The notes: generated from the sequence alone by a model not told the origin. A stretch of 14,925 bases of DNA from Bacteroidales bacterium (GCA_900769035.1 CAAGFD010000301.1:1-14925), one strand, 5' to 3'. Shown: positions 1 through 7,517, counted from the stretch's first letter. A program made the numbers and translations.

Positions 1-17
1 CGACGCTCTTCCGATCT
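1..17 (+). other. Residual Illumina TruSeq adapter (artefact)
   Basis: Bases 1-17 read CGACGCTCTTCCGATCT, which is identical to the 3' end of the Illumina TruSeq universal adapter. The genomic insert therefore begins at about base 18, one base before the rnfB start codon. This is library sequence left at a contig end, not biology. It removes any view of the rnf promoter, leader and upstream neighbour. Confidence 0.96.
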
Positions 18-18
18 T

Positions 19-1548
19 ATGAATATTATTGTTGCTTCTTTGATTACATTAGGAGTCATCGGTCTTGTTGCCGCTATTGTACTCTATTTTGTAGCTCAAA
101 AATTTAAAGTAGAAGAAGACCCTCGAATTGATGAAGTTGAGTCTGTATTGCCGGGCGCCAATTGTGGCGGTTGCGGTTATCCCGGTTGTCGTGGCTTTGC
201 AGATGCCTGCGTAAAAGCTACTTCTCTTGAAGGCAAACTTTGCCCTGTTGGTGGACAACCTGTTATGTCTAAAGTTGCTACTATTCTCGGCATGGCTGTT
301 TCTGAAGCCAAACCGAAAGTGGCTGTGGTTCGTTGTAATGGCTCTTGTGCCAATCGCCCTAAAAAGAACAATTTCGACGGTGCAAAAAGTTGTCGTATCT
401 CAAATCAATTATATGCCGGAGAAACCGGTTGCTCCTTCGGTTGCCTCGGTTATGGCGATTGCGTGGAGGTGTGTAAATTCAATGCCATCCATATTAATGA
501 AGAAACAGGTTTGCCGGTTGTGGATGACGACAAATGTACTGCTTGTGGAGCATGTGCTAAAATATGTCCTAAGCACGTCATTGAATTACGAGATAAAGGC
601 GTTAAAAATCGTAGAGTTTTCGTTTCTTGCATCAATAAAGATAAAGGTGGAGTGGCTCGAAAAGCTTGTAGCGCTGCCTGTATCGGTTGCGGTAAATGCG
701 CTAAAGCTTGTCCGTTTGGTGCTATTACCGTCGAAAATAACCTCGCTTATATCGATTTTAATCTTTGTCGCCTCTGCCGTAAGTGCGTCGCTGAATGCCC
801 TACAGGTGCTATCCATGATGTGAATTTCCCGACTCCCGCCCCCGCAGCTCAAAAACCTGTAGCTAAACCTATAGAACCGACTGCTAAATCTGCAGAACCT
901 GTAGCTAAACCTATAGAACCGACTACTAAATCTGCAGAACCGACTACTAAACCTGCAGAGCCGGCTACTAAACCTGCGGATTCTGTCGCTAAACCTTCTG
1001 TAGATATTAAGCAGGAAACCATTTCTAATACCGATAATGTTAAAGTTGAAAATCAAAAAATAGACGCTCCTATTGAGACAAATGTAGTTGTTGAAGAAGC
1101 TAAAGTGGTAGAAAAACCAATACCTGTCGAGGTAGAAAAGAAAGCGGACGAAACAACTGCCGATGTAAAAATAGAGGTAGAAGCCAAACCTGCCGATGAT
1201 TCAGTAGAAATAGTGGTGGAAGAAGTGCCTACTTCAGAAACCCCTGTTGTTGAAGCTCCTGTTGTTGAAGCTCCTGTTGTTGAAGCTCCTGTTGTTGAAG
1301 CCCCTGTTGTTGAAGTCCCTGCTACAGATACTCCTAATCCGGAAAAAATTATTAATCCGGAAACCACGGCTATTGAGAAGGAAGAATCAGCAGTAGTAAA
1401 ATCCGACTCCGAGAATAAGAGTGAACAATCTGAGGCCGATGATGTTGATGTAAGTCAACTTATCGACCCGGAAATGCGCGTCGTTCCTCGCGAGAAGAAG
1501 GAGAAAAAAATCGAAAAACCTACTGCCGAGCAGCAGACTTTATTTTAG
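19..1548 (+). CDS. rnfB: RnfB, iron-sulfur subunit of the Rnf complex, with long repetitive C-terminal tail
   Basis: RnfB is the electron-entry subunit of the membrane Rnf complex: it takes electrons from reduced ferredoxin and passes them towards the membrane subunits. Residues about 5-25 form one N-terminal membrane helix. The [4Fe-4S] domain follows, with Cys49, Cys52, Cys57 and Cys75. A Cys138/142/148/152 set and three CxxCxxCxxxC ferredoxin motifs come next, at 173-183, 221-231 and 250-260, so the cluster-binding part is complete by about residue 265. Residues about 270-509 are an unusual extension rich in Pro, Ala, Glu, Lys, Val and Thr. It contains no Cys, Trp, Tyr or Gly that I can find and has tandem VVEAP repeats. 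The ATG at 19 fits the usual RnfB N-terminus, although it lies directly after adapter sequence. It is the first gene of rnfBCDGEA, and rnfC starts 21 bases after its stop. The family assignment is secure; the role of the tail is unknown. Confidence 0.95.
   Translation: MNIIVASLITLGVIGLVAAIVLYFVAQKFKVEEDPRIDEVESVLPGANCGGCGYPGCRGFADACVKATSLEGKLCPVGGQPVMSKVATILGMAVSEAKPKVAVVRCNGSCANRPKKNNFDGAKSCRISNQLYAGETGCSFGCLGYGDCVEVCKFNAIHINEETGLPVVDDDKCTACGACAKICPKHVIELRDKGVKNRRVFVSCINKDKGGVARKACSAACIGCGKCAKACPFGAITVENNLAYIDFNLCRLCRKCVAECPTGAIHDVNFPTPAPAAQKPVAKPIEPTAKSAEPVAKPIEPTTKSAEPTTKPAEPATKPADSVAKPSVDIKQETISNTDNVKVENQKIDAPIETNVVVEEAKVVEKPIPVEVEKKADETTADVKIEVEAKPADDSVEIVVEEVPTSETPVVEAPVVEAPVVEAPVVEAPVVEVPATDTPNPEKIINPETTAIEKEESAVVKSDSENKSEQSEADDVDVSQLIDPEMRVVPREKKEKKIEKPTAEQQTLF
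855..981 (+). repeat. Nested tandem repeats in the rnfB tail (42-bp and 21-bp units)
   Basis: Two 42-base units, at 855-896 and 897-938, differ at one base (G883 against A925). They run into three 21-base units at 919-939, 940-960 and 961-981, which encode PTTKSAE, PTTKPAE and PATKPAD. All units are multiples of three, so the frame is kept. The near-identity at DNA level suggests recent duplication rather than only protein-level constraint. Confidence 0.9.
1243..1317 (+). repeat. Five 15-bp tandem repeats encoding PVVEA/PVVEV in rnfB
   Basis: Five head-to-tail copies of CCTGTTGTTGAAGCT start at 1243, 1258, 1273, 1288 and 1303. The first three are identical, and the fourth and fifth differ by one and two bases at their 3' ends. 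They encode PVVEA four times and then PVVEV, from residue 409 to 433. As an in-frame minisatellite this could change copy number by slippage without breaking the gene. Confidence 0.93.
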
Positions 1549-1569
1549 AAACAAGTTATTTCATGATAT

Positions 1570-2904
1570 ATGAGAACATTTAGCATAGGTGGTGTACACC
1601 CACATGATAATAAATTGTCGGCAGGAGTTGCAATAGAAAATTTGCCACTGCCGGAACATGCCGTTATTCCACTCAGTCAGCATATCGGTGCTCCCGCGAA
1701 ACCTGTCGTTGAAAAAGGCGATAAAGTACTCGTTGGACAACTTATTGCTGCCGCTTCAGGTTTTATGAGTTCCAACATTCATTCTCCTTATAGCGGTACT
1801 ATCGAAAAAATAGATAATGCAATAGATGGCTGGGGTATCTCTACTCCTTCTATCTTTATTAAAGTTGAGGGCGATGAGTGGATGCCCGAAATTATTAGAG
1901 ATGGTGTGGTAAACCGTATTAATAATATGGAACCTGCCGAAATAATAAAGAAGATAGCCGATGCCGGTATTGTAGGTCTCGGTGGTGCTTGTTTCCCTAC
2001 TCAAGTAAAACTAACGCCACCTCCTACCGCTAAAGCCGAAGTCCTTGTAGTTAACGGCGTGGAGTGCGAGCCATTCCTCACCTGTGACCACAGACTTATG
2101 CTTGAGCATGGAGAGGAGATATTTATCGGTATATCCCTTATTATGAAGGCTATCAAAGTAGAAAAAGCCGTTATAGGTATAGAGTGTAATAAGCGCGATG
2201 CAATAGAGCATCTCTCTAAAATTGCTCTCAGATATTACGGTGTGGAGATATGCCCTCTTAAAATGCACTATCCGCAAGGTGGAGAAAAACAACTGATCGA
2301 AGCTACTATCGGTCGACAAGTGCCAAGCGGAGCTCTTCCTATCGCAGTAGGTGCCGTAGTGCAAAATGTAGCTACTTGCTATGCCGTTTACGAAGCTGTA
2401 CAAAAAAATAAACCGCTCATCGATAGAGTGCTTACCGTAACAGGACCTAATGTATCTCGTCCGGCAAACCTTAGAGTGAGATTCGGTACACCGATAAACG
2501 ACGTAATAGCTGCTGCCGGCGGTCTTCCGGAAAATACCGCAAAAGTAATAGCCGGTGGTCCGATGATGGGTCGCTCTATGAGTAATCTCGATACTAATAC
2601 TACAAAGCGCATCTCCGGAATCCTTATTTTGCCGGAGAAATTGGCTCGTCGTACTAAAGCCGATAACTGCATCCGTTGCGGTAAATGTGTCGATGCTTGC
2701 CCTATGGGCCTCGAACCATATTTACTTATGAGTCTCTCTGAAAATCAAACATGGGATAGAGTGGAAAAAGAAAAGGTTATGGACTGTATCGAATGTGGTT
2801 GTTGCCTCTATTCTTGCCCTTCTCATCGTCCTTTATTAGACTACATTCGCCTCGGTAAATTTACTGTTGGTGGTATTATCCGCGCTCGTAGCCAGAAAAA
2901 ATAA
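1570..2904 (+). CDS. rnfC: RnfC, NADH-binding peripheral subunit of the Rnf complex
   Basis: RnfC is the cytoplasmic peripheral subunit where NAD+ is reduced (or NADH oxidised). It carries FMN and two [4Fe-4S] clusters and resembles the flavin subunit of complex I. The N-terminal FSIGGVHPHDNK is typical of the family. A glycine-rich nucleotide-binding stretch, GIVGLGGACFPTQVKL, lies at about 133-148, and VNGVECEPFLTCDHR at about 161-175 is also conserved. The two C-terminal cluster motifs are Cys367/370/373/377 and Cys406/409/412/416, the second followed by PSHRPLLDYIRLGK. At 444 residues it is a short form without the alanine/lysine-rich tail seen in enterobacterial RsxC. It starts 21 bases after rnfB with no strong Shine-Dalgarno. 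A nearby ATG at 1563 is out of frame. Confidence 0.96.
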   Translation: MRTFSIGGVHPHDNKLSAGVAIENLPLPEHAVIPLSQHIGAPAKPVVEKGDKVLVGQLIAAASGFMSSNIHSPYSGTIEKIDNAIDGWGISTPSIFIKVEGDEWMPEIIRDGVVNRINNMEPAEIIKKIADAGIVGLGGACFPTQVKLTPPPTAKAEVLVVNGVECEPFLTCDHRLMLEHGEEIFIGISLIMKAIKVEKAVIGIECNKRDAIEHLSKIALRYYGVEICPLKMHYPQGGEKQLIEATIGRQVPSGALPIAVGAVVQNVATCYAVYEAVQKNKPLIDRVLTVTGPNVSRPANLRVRFGTPINDVIAAAGGLPENTAKVIAGGPMMGRSMSNLDTNTTKRISGILILPEKLARRTKADNCIRCGKCVDACPMGLEPYLLMSLSENQTWDRVEKEKVMDCIECGCCLYSCPSHRPLLDYIRLGKFTVGGIIRARSQKK

Positions 2905-2937
2905 TCTTTAAATATTCATATTATAAATTAATATATT

Positions 2938-3948
2938 ATGCTTACATTATCTCCTGCACCGCATATTCATTGTGGTGATACGGTTAAAGGTAAAATGTTA
3001 GATGTAGTGATAGCTCTTCTTCCTGCTTATCTCGTGGCATTGTACTTCTTCGGTTTCGGTGCCCTTTGTGTAAGTTTGATTTCTATCGCTTCATGTTTGC
3101 TTTTTGAATTCCTTATCCAAAAATTTATCCTAAAAGGGGAAAATACTTTGGGTAATTTGTCGGCATTGGTAACGGGTATTTTACTCTCTTTTAACTTGCC
3201 GTCTAACCTGCCTTGGTGGATTGTAATTATCGGCGCTTTAGTGGCAATCGGTGTTGGTAAAATGACGTTTGGAGGCTTGGGTAATAACCCTTTTAACCCG
3301 GCTTTAGTGGGTCGTGTTTTCCTACTTATCTCTTTCCCGGCTCAGATGACTACTTGGCCTCGTCCGATTCCTATGAATTTAAAATTCAATTATTTTGATG
3401 TTGAAACGGGAGCTACTATATTATCTTCTATTAAAGGTAAAAATTTCGAGTCAATACCTTCTTATTTGGATATGCTCTTCGGTCAGATAGGTGGTTCTTT
3501 CGGCGAGGTAAGTGCCCTGGCTCTTATTATTGGCGGTGTTTATCTGCTCTGCCGTAAAACAATTTCATGGCATATCCCGGTATCTATATTGGTAACCGTA
3601 TTCTTGATTACAGGTATTGCTTTTGCTTGCGATTCTATTACACTGAATCCGTTTACATTTACCCCTTCTGCTACTTATGCCGACCCTCTCGTTCATCTGC
3701 TTAGCGGTGGTTTGCTCCTCGGTGCTATCTTTATGGCTACCGATTACGTCACATCGCCTATGACGCACAAGGGTCAAATAATATATGGTGTTGGTATCGG
3801 CGTCATCACTTCCGTTATCCGCCTTTGGGGTGCTTATCCTGAGGGGATGTCTTTCGCAATACTTATCATGAATGCTGCCACTCCTATTATAAATAATTAT
3901 GTTAAACCAAAACGCTTCGGCGAAAAAATAAAAGTATCTAAAGCATGA
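2938..3948 (+). CDS. rnfD: RnfD, membrane subunit with covalent FMN
   Basis: RnfD is an integral membrane subunit related to NqrB. It carries a covalently bound FMN and is thought to take part in coupling electron transfer to Na+ or H+ movement. The protein has 336 residues with many hydrophobic segments. DVETGAT at 154-160 matches the flavin-attachment pattern Dxx(S/T)GAT, so Thr160 is the likely acceptor. The conserved stretches KMTFGGLGNNPFNPALVGR (about 108-126), MATDYVTSP (about 266-274) and GAYPEGMSFAILIMNAATP (about 298-316) are all present. It begins 33 bases after rnfC in an AT-rich leader without a Shine-Dalgarno sequence. Its TGA overlaps the rnfG ATG (ATGA), which suggests coupled translation. 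Confidence 0.95.
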   Translation: MLTLSPAPHIHCGDTVKGKMLDVVIALLPAYLVALYFFGFGALCVSLISIASCLLFEFLIQKFILKGENTLGNLSALVTGILLSFNLPSNLPWWIVIIGALVAIGVGKMTFGGLGNNPFNPALVGRVFLLISFPAQMTTWPRPIPMNLKFNYFDVETGATILSSIKGKNFESIPSYLDMLFGQIGGSFGEVSALALIIGGVYLLCRKTISWHIPVSILVTVFLITGIAFACDSITLNPFTFTPSATYADPLVHLLSGGLLLGAIFMATDYVTSPMTHKGQIIYGVGIGVITSVIRLWGAYPEGMSFAILIMNAATPIINNYVKPKRFGEKIKVSKA

Positions 3949-4622
3949 AAAAGTTAGAATCTACATTCCTGAATATGACTGTAGTGCTTACATGCATTAC
4001 TCTTATAGCCGCCGCCGGTACTGCAGCAGTGTTTAATTTTACGCAAAAACCTATTGCCGACGCAAAACAAGCAAAACAAGAAGCGGCAATTAAAGTCGTT
4101 ATGCCGGGTGCATCCCTTATCGATCAGGTTGATACTGTTAATAATCAACGCGTATTCCGCGCTTTTGATGCAGATAATAACCTCTTAGGTTACGCTATTG
4201 AGTCGGATGAACTTGGCTTTGGTGGTCTTATAAAGATGATGGTTGGTATAGATACTGAAGGTAATTTGGTAAACTATTCTATTCTTAGCCATTCCGAAAC
4301 TCCGGGCCTTGGCTCTAAAATGGATACGTGGTTCGTAGAGAAATCTCCGGTAAATGGTATTTCCGTTAGTTCCGCTCCGCTTTCCGTAAGAAAAGACGGT
4401 GGTACCGTGGATGCAATTACTGCTGCCACAATATCTTCTCGCGCATTTTTAAGGGCTGTAAATAAGGCTTTTAATACATATAACGCTTGCTTGGGAAAAG
4501 ATAATAATGCAGAAGAAATCGGCGAGTCTGTCAATACCGATGAGATTGTACCGGAGGTAGTCGATACAGAATTGAAATCCGATTCTTTGCAGAATATAGA
4601 CAACCAAATTGTTCAACAATAA
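3945..4622 (+). CDS. rnfG: RnfG, membrane-anchored subunit with covalent FMN
   Basis: RnfG is related to NqrC. One N-terminal membrane helix (about residues 10-31) anchors an extracytoplasmic domain that holds a covalent FMN. The conserved SHSETPGLGSKM lies at 115-126. The flavin-attachment region reads DAITAATISS (156-165), with Thr162 as the expected acceptor, so the usual Gly of the Dxx(S/T)GAT pattern is Ala here. The protein has 225 residues. Its last 40 or so are acidic and poorly conserved, extending beyond the FMN-binding domain. The gene overlaps rnfD by four bases and is followed by rnfE after a 15-base gap. The family is clear; flavinylation is inferred from the motif. No apbE gene (flavin transferase) is in the window. 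Confidence 0.94.
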   Translation: MKKLESTFLNMTVVLTCITLIAAAGTAAVFNFTQKPIADAKQAKQEAAIKVVMPGASLIDQVDTVNNQRVFRAFDADNNLLGYAIESDELGFGGLIKMMVGIDTEGNLVNYSILSHSETPGLGSKMDTWFVEKSPVNGISVSSAPLSVRKDGGTVDAITAATISSRAFLRAVNKAFNTYNACLGKDNNAEEIGESVNTDEIVPEVVDTELKSDSLQNIDNQIVQQ

Positions 4623-4637
4623 TTTAGCACAGAAAGA

Positions 4638-5222
4638 ATGAATTACTTTAAAACGTTTACAAATGGTCTCTTAAAAGAGAATCCTACTTTTGTATTGATG
4701 CTGGGTATGTGCCCTACTTTAGGTACTACCTCTTCCGCTATCAATGGTTTGGGTATGGGCTTGGCTACCACTTTCGTGCTACTATGTTCGAATGTGGTTA
4801 TCTCCGCTCTTAAAAAACTTATCCCTGATAAGGTTCGTATACCGTCTTTTATTGTAGTAATAGCAGCTTTTGTTACAATGGTACAAATGCTTATGGAGGC
4901 TTATGTGCCTTCGCTCTATGATACTCTCGGTTTATTTATTCCTCTTATCGTAGTAAACTGTATTGTGCTCGGTAGAGCTGAGGCTTTTGCAGCTAAAAAC
5001 AATCCTTTTGCTTCGTTATTAGATGGTCTCGGTATTGGCCTCGGTTTTACTTTTGCACTTACTCTTTTGGGTGCAATCCGTGAATTCCTTGGCGCAGGTA
5101 CTCTTTTCTCTTACCATATTTATCCTGAAAATTATGGTATGTTACTATTTATTTTGGCTCCGGGTGCTTTCCTCGCTTTGGGCTATTTAATCGCAATAAT
5201 TAATAAATTGAGAACGAAATGA
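4638..5222 (+). CDS. rnfE: RnfE, membrane subunit of the Rnf complex
   Basis: RnfE is an NqrD-like integral membrane protein of 194 residues with about six hydrophobic segments. With RnfA it forms an inverted pair in the membrane that carries an intramembrane iron-sulfur centre, known from Rnf and Nqr structures. The expected cysteines are present: Cys25 in MLGMCPTLGTT and Cys108 in LIVVNCIVLGRAEAFA. The loop GLGIGLGFTFALTLLGAIRE (about 130-149) is also typical. A weak purine-rich stretch, GAAAGA, precedes the ATG. The TGA overlaps the rnfA start by four bases. Confidence 0.95.
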   Translation: MNYFKTFTNGLLKENPTFVLMLGMCPTLGTTSSAINGLGMGLATTFVLLCSNVVISALKKLIPDKVRIPSFIVVIAAFVTMVQMLMEAYVPSLYDTLGLFIPLIVVNCIVLGRAEAFAAKNNPFASLLDGLGIGLGFTFALTLLGAIREFLGAGTLFSYHIYPENYGMLLFILAPGAFLALGYLIAIINKLRTK

Positions 5223-5794
5223 GCTACTTTTTAATCGTTATAACTGCTATTTTTGTCAACAATATCGTGTTGGCTCAATTCTTGGGTATCTGTCCGTTTT
5301 TAGGTGTTTCCAAGAAAATCGATACCGCTCTCGGTATGTCTGCCGCAGTGGCTTTTGTTATGACGCTCGCTACAATTTGTACTTATCTTATTGAGTACTA
5401 TGTTTTGCGTCAGTTCCATATCGAGTATCTGCAAACCATTACATATATCTTGGTAATTGCTACTCTTGTGCAGTTGATAGAAATTATATTGAAAAAGGTG
5501 TTGCCGGTATTATATCAAGCATTGGGTGTCTTTTTGCCATTGATTACTACAAACTGTACCATTCTCGGTGTGGCTATCGTTGTGATACAAAAAGAGTATA
5601 ATATGCTCGAGAGTGTGGTGTTTGCGCTTTCAACTTCTATCGGTTTTGGCCTTGCCCTTGTGCTTTTTGCCGGTCTTAGAGAGCACCTCTCCCTTGTTAA
5701 AGTGCCAAAAGGTATGCAGGGGATGCCTGTCGCTTTAGTCGTTGCCGGACTTCTCGCTATGGCGTTTATGGGCTTTTCCGGTATCGGTCAATAA
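5219..5794 (+). CDS. rnfA: RnfA, membrane subunit of the Rnf complex
   Basis: RnfA is an NqrE-like integral membrane protein of 191 residues with about six hydrophobic segments, and is the partner of RnfE in the membrane core. The diagnostic N-terminus includes NNIVLAQFLGICPFLGVSKK with Cys25. The second expected cluster ligand is Cys113 in LITTNCTILGVA. GLREHLSLVKVPKGMQG lies near the C-terminus. It is the last gene of the operon, and its stop lies about 50 bases before a strong hairpin terminator. Placing rnfA last, with rnfB first, is the layout familiar from Bacteroides; clostridia use rnfCDGEAB and enterobacteria rsxABCDGE. Confidence 0.96.
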   Translation: MSYFLIVITAIFVNNIVLAQFLGICPFLGVSKKIDTALGMSAAVAFVMTLATICTYLIEYYVLRQFHIEYLQTITYILVIATLVQLIEIILKKVLPVLYQALGVFLPLITTNCTILGVAIVVIQKEYNMLESVVFALSTSIGFGLALVLFAGLREHLSLVKVPKGMQGMPVALVVAGLLAMAFMGFSGIGQ

Positions 5795-5844
5795 TCGTTT
5801 TTGCAGATTATTAAATTCTTTTGTTTGATATTTTTTGTATAAAT

Positions 5845-5886
5845 AAAAAGAACTGACACTCCATTTTTGAGGTGTCAGTTCTTTTT
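5845..5886. terminator. Bidirectional terminator between rnfA and the esterase gene
   Basis: The left arm AAAAAGAACTGACAC (5845-5859) is perfectly complementary to the right arm GTGTCAGTTCTTTTT (5872-5886), giving a 15-bp stem with a 12-base loop. The T-run follows the GC-containing core on + and, by the A-run on the left, also on -. It can therefore end both the rnf operon and the convergent esterase gene. The 5795-5923 gap holds nothing else that I can see. Confidence 0.92.
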
Positions 5887-5923
5887 ATCTTCGTATTATA
5901 TCTGTTCTAATCTCCTATTATTT

Positions 5924-6943
5924 TCATCTGCAGAGAAATTGCTTTGTTAGTTCTACTGATTTATTAAATGCTGTCGGTTGACCTTTTACTGTTATGAATA
6001 AGTGGCACGACTCCTTGAATTCATGTCGCTCTACTTTTACTCCTAATCCCGTTACTTTTTTGCAGAATGCTTTGCCTTGATCAAACAAGATGTCTTTGCC
6101 TGCCGCTACAAATAGTATTTCAGGTAACTCTTTTAATTCATTCTCTCCGGCATGATAAATTGATATTAATGGGTCGTGAGCAATATTTCTGCCCATAGTA
6201 TAAGCATTGTTAAATGCTATCATGATATCAGAATTTAGTCCGTATTTCTTACCATATTTTTTCCATGATGAAGATTTGTCGGCGTATGCTTTTACTACCG
6301 GGTAGAAAAGTATTAATGATTTAATTTTCGGTAGTTTATCTCTTTTAATCTGTAATGCGGTAGCAAGTGCTAAATTTCCTCCGCTGCTATCACCTCCTAT
6401 AGAAATTTTTGAAGGGTCTCCGCCCCATGCTTCAGCTTTCTCCAATGCAAGAAGGTAGGCATTGATACAGTCTTCTATTGCAAAAGGAAATGGAAATTCG
6501 GGTGCCAAGCGGTAGTTGATTGCGAGTACGATAACCTCTTCGGTAGATGCCAAGGCATTGCAATATGCCGAGCAACTATTTATACTGCCAATAGTCCATC
6601 CTCCGCCGTGTAAATAAATGAGTATAGGTAGCTTTTTATCTGTTTTTTTTGGCTTGTACAGTCGAGCCGTAGCCGATATCTCTTCTGTAATAACGTTTTC
6701 TGATATTGTTGCCCCGCTATTTCTGCTGGTTCTTACTTCTTGTAGAGCTTTACTATCGCCATCTATCGATTTTAATATTGCCTCTTTTTGCTTTTGTTGT
6801 AAATCGGAAGGCGTATTGTTTAAAAATGATATTCTATCTGCTTTGCATTGATAGTCAAAGCTCTTGTCTTTTTCGTTACCAATAACAGTCGGTGCCGATA
6901 ATAATATCATCGAGATAAGAATAATAATTTTGGTGTTTTTCAT
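5924..6943 (-). CDS. Exported HSL-type alpha/beta-hydrolase (esterase/lipase-like)
   Basis: This is a serine hydrolase of the hormone-sensitive-lipase (alpha/beta-hydrolase-3) group, likely to cleave short-chain esters; the real substrate cannot be told. Residues 1-22 look like a signal peptide with possible cleavage at VIG-N, so it should act in the periplasm or outside the cell. The oxyanion motif HGGGW is at 112-116 and YRLAPEFPFP at 144-153. The nucleophile elbow GDSSGG places Ser186 as the nucleophile. The likely triad partners are Asp284 (GKDILFDQG) and His314 (SCHLF). The length, 339 residues, is normal for the family plus a leader. It converges on the rnf operon and has its own promoter about 25 bases upstream. 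There is no Shine-Dalgarno sequence. Confidence 0.88.
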   Translation of the reverse strand: MKNTKIIILISMILLSAPTVIGNEKDKSFDYQCKADRISFLNNTPSDLQQKQKEAILKSIDGDSKALQEVRTSRNSGATISENVITEEISATARLYKPKKTDKKLPILIYLHGGGWTIGSINSCSAYCNALASTEEVIVLAINYRLAPEFPFPFAIEDCINAYLLALEKAEAWGGDPSKISIGGDSSGGNLALATALQIKRDKLPKIKSLILFYPVVKAYADKSSSWKKYGKKYGLNSDIMIAFNNAYTMGRNIAHDPLISIYHAGENELKELPEILFVAAGKDILFDQGKAFCKKVTGLGVKVERHEFKESCHLFITVKGQPTAFNKSVELTKQFLCR

Positions 6944-6968
6944 TTATGCGATTATTTTATTTTGGCTA

Positions 6969-6999
6969 CAAAGGTAATGCTTTTTTATTGCTTTGCCAA
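6969..6999 (-). promoter_or_regulatory. Bacteroidetes-type promoter for the esterase gene
   Basis: On the - strand the -7 element TACCTTTG (forward CAAAGGTA, 6969-6976) fits TAnnTTTG exactly. A TTG -33 element (forward CAA at 6997-6999) lies 20 bases upstream. Transcription would begin around 6960-6965, leaving a leader of about 20 bases before the ATG at 6943. Confidence 0.75.
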
Positions 7000-7026
7000 T
7001 TTTATTTTGATATAAGCAGATAAAAT

Positions 7027-7060
7027 AAAAGAGCCGGAATCTCACGATCGGGGCTCTTTT
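7027..7060 (-). terminator. Terminator downstream of the small Spy-like gene
   Basis: The arms AAAAGAGCC (7027-7035) and GGCTCTTTT (7052-7060) form a 9-bp stem with a 16-base loop that is locally G/C-rich. On the - strand the stem is followed by T-rich TTTTATTTTA, so it fits best as the terminator of the gene ending at 7098, placed before the esterase promoter. The remainder of the 6944-7097 gap holds only that promoter. Confidence 0.82.
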
Positions 7061-7097
7061 AATTAATAAAGAATCTATTATGAAAAGTATTTTTTAT

Positions 7098-7502
7098 TTA
7101 TTTCATCTTCATGACTTTATGAGGAAGTCCTTGTCCTTTCTTTGGATTGTTAGCTTTCTGATATTCGCGGAATTTATCGTATCTCTCTTGTCCGATAATC
7201 TCTACTATACCGTTTCTTAGTTTAGTACGCATTGCTTCTTTGTCTACTTCTGCATTATTGTTTATTTCGTTGAAGTGACTTACAAACAATTCGGTTAGCT
7301 GTACTCGTTCATTATTTGTGATTTCTACGGCTTCTGCTATTTTATTTACTCGCATTGTTGCTTTCAGCACCGGTGAGTTTGCTCTCATGCTCTCTACTTG
7401 ACAGCGTTTGCCGTGTTCTCTTCCCGTGTTTTGTGTTGGGGTTTGAGAATTAATTCCTAATGATATTACTAATGCCATTACGGCTAACATTATTTTTTTC
7501 AT
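7098..7502 (-). CDS. Small exported helical protein, possibly Spy/CpxP-like
   Basis: No firm family can be named. The 134-residue product begins with a signal peptide (MKKIMLAVMALVISLGINS, cleavage likely before Gln20) and so is periplasmic or secreted. The mature part has two or three predicted amphipathic helices, and VEITNNERVQLTELFVSHF at about 59-77 resembles the LTxxQ-type repeats of Spy/CpxP periplasmic proteins. A second helix, TKLRNGIVEIIGQERYDKF, fits the usual second half of that unit (a 'gxxQyxkf' ending). The C-terminus is very basic. Spy-like proteins act as periplasmic chaperones or envelope stress sensors; applying that role here is inference. It has a clear Shine-Dalgarno sequence and its own terminator, so it is probably a single-gene unit. 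Confidence 0.72.
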   Translation of the reverse strand: MKKIMLAVMALVISLGINSQTPTQNTGREHGKRCQVESMRANSPVLKATMRVNKIAEAVEITNNERVQLTELFVSHFNEINNNAEVDKEAMRTKLRNGIVEIIGQERYDKFREYQKANNPKKGQGLPHKVMKMK

Positions 7503-7510
7503 ATTGTTTT

Positions 7511-7517
7511 TCTCCTT
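7511..7517 (-). promoter_or_regulatory. Strong Shine-Dalgarno site for the 134-residue exported protein
   Basis: On the - strand, AAGGAGA lies 8 bases before the ATG at 7502, which is ideal spacing. This supports the chosen start. It stands out because the other starts in this window have AT-rich leaders with no comparable site, as is usual in Bacteroidetes. Confidence 0.75.

Noticed and set aside
227..823. Open frame of 198 residues on + overlapping rnfB
   Set aside because: It lies fully inside the rnfB region that encodes conserved cysteine motifs, and its translation has no recognisable domain.
1243..1317. Possible CRISPR-like repeat array
   Set aside because: The 15-base units are directly adjacent with no spacers and are in frame within rnfB.
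586..1367. Two - strand open frames (586-1056 and 1053-1367) with Arg/Phe/Ser and Gly/Ala/Ser/Thr repeats that look adhesin-like
   Set aside because: They are the reverse complement of the repetitive rnfB tail. The repeats force open frames on both strands, and there is no start context or family signal.
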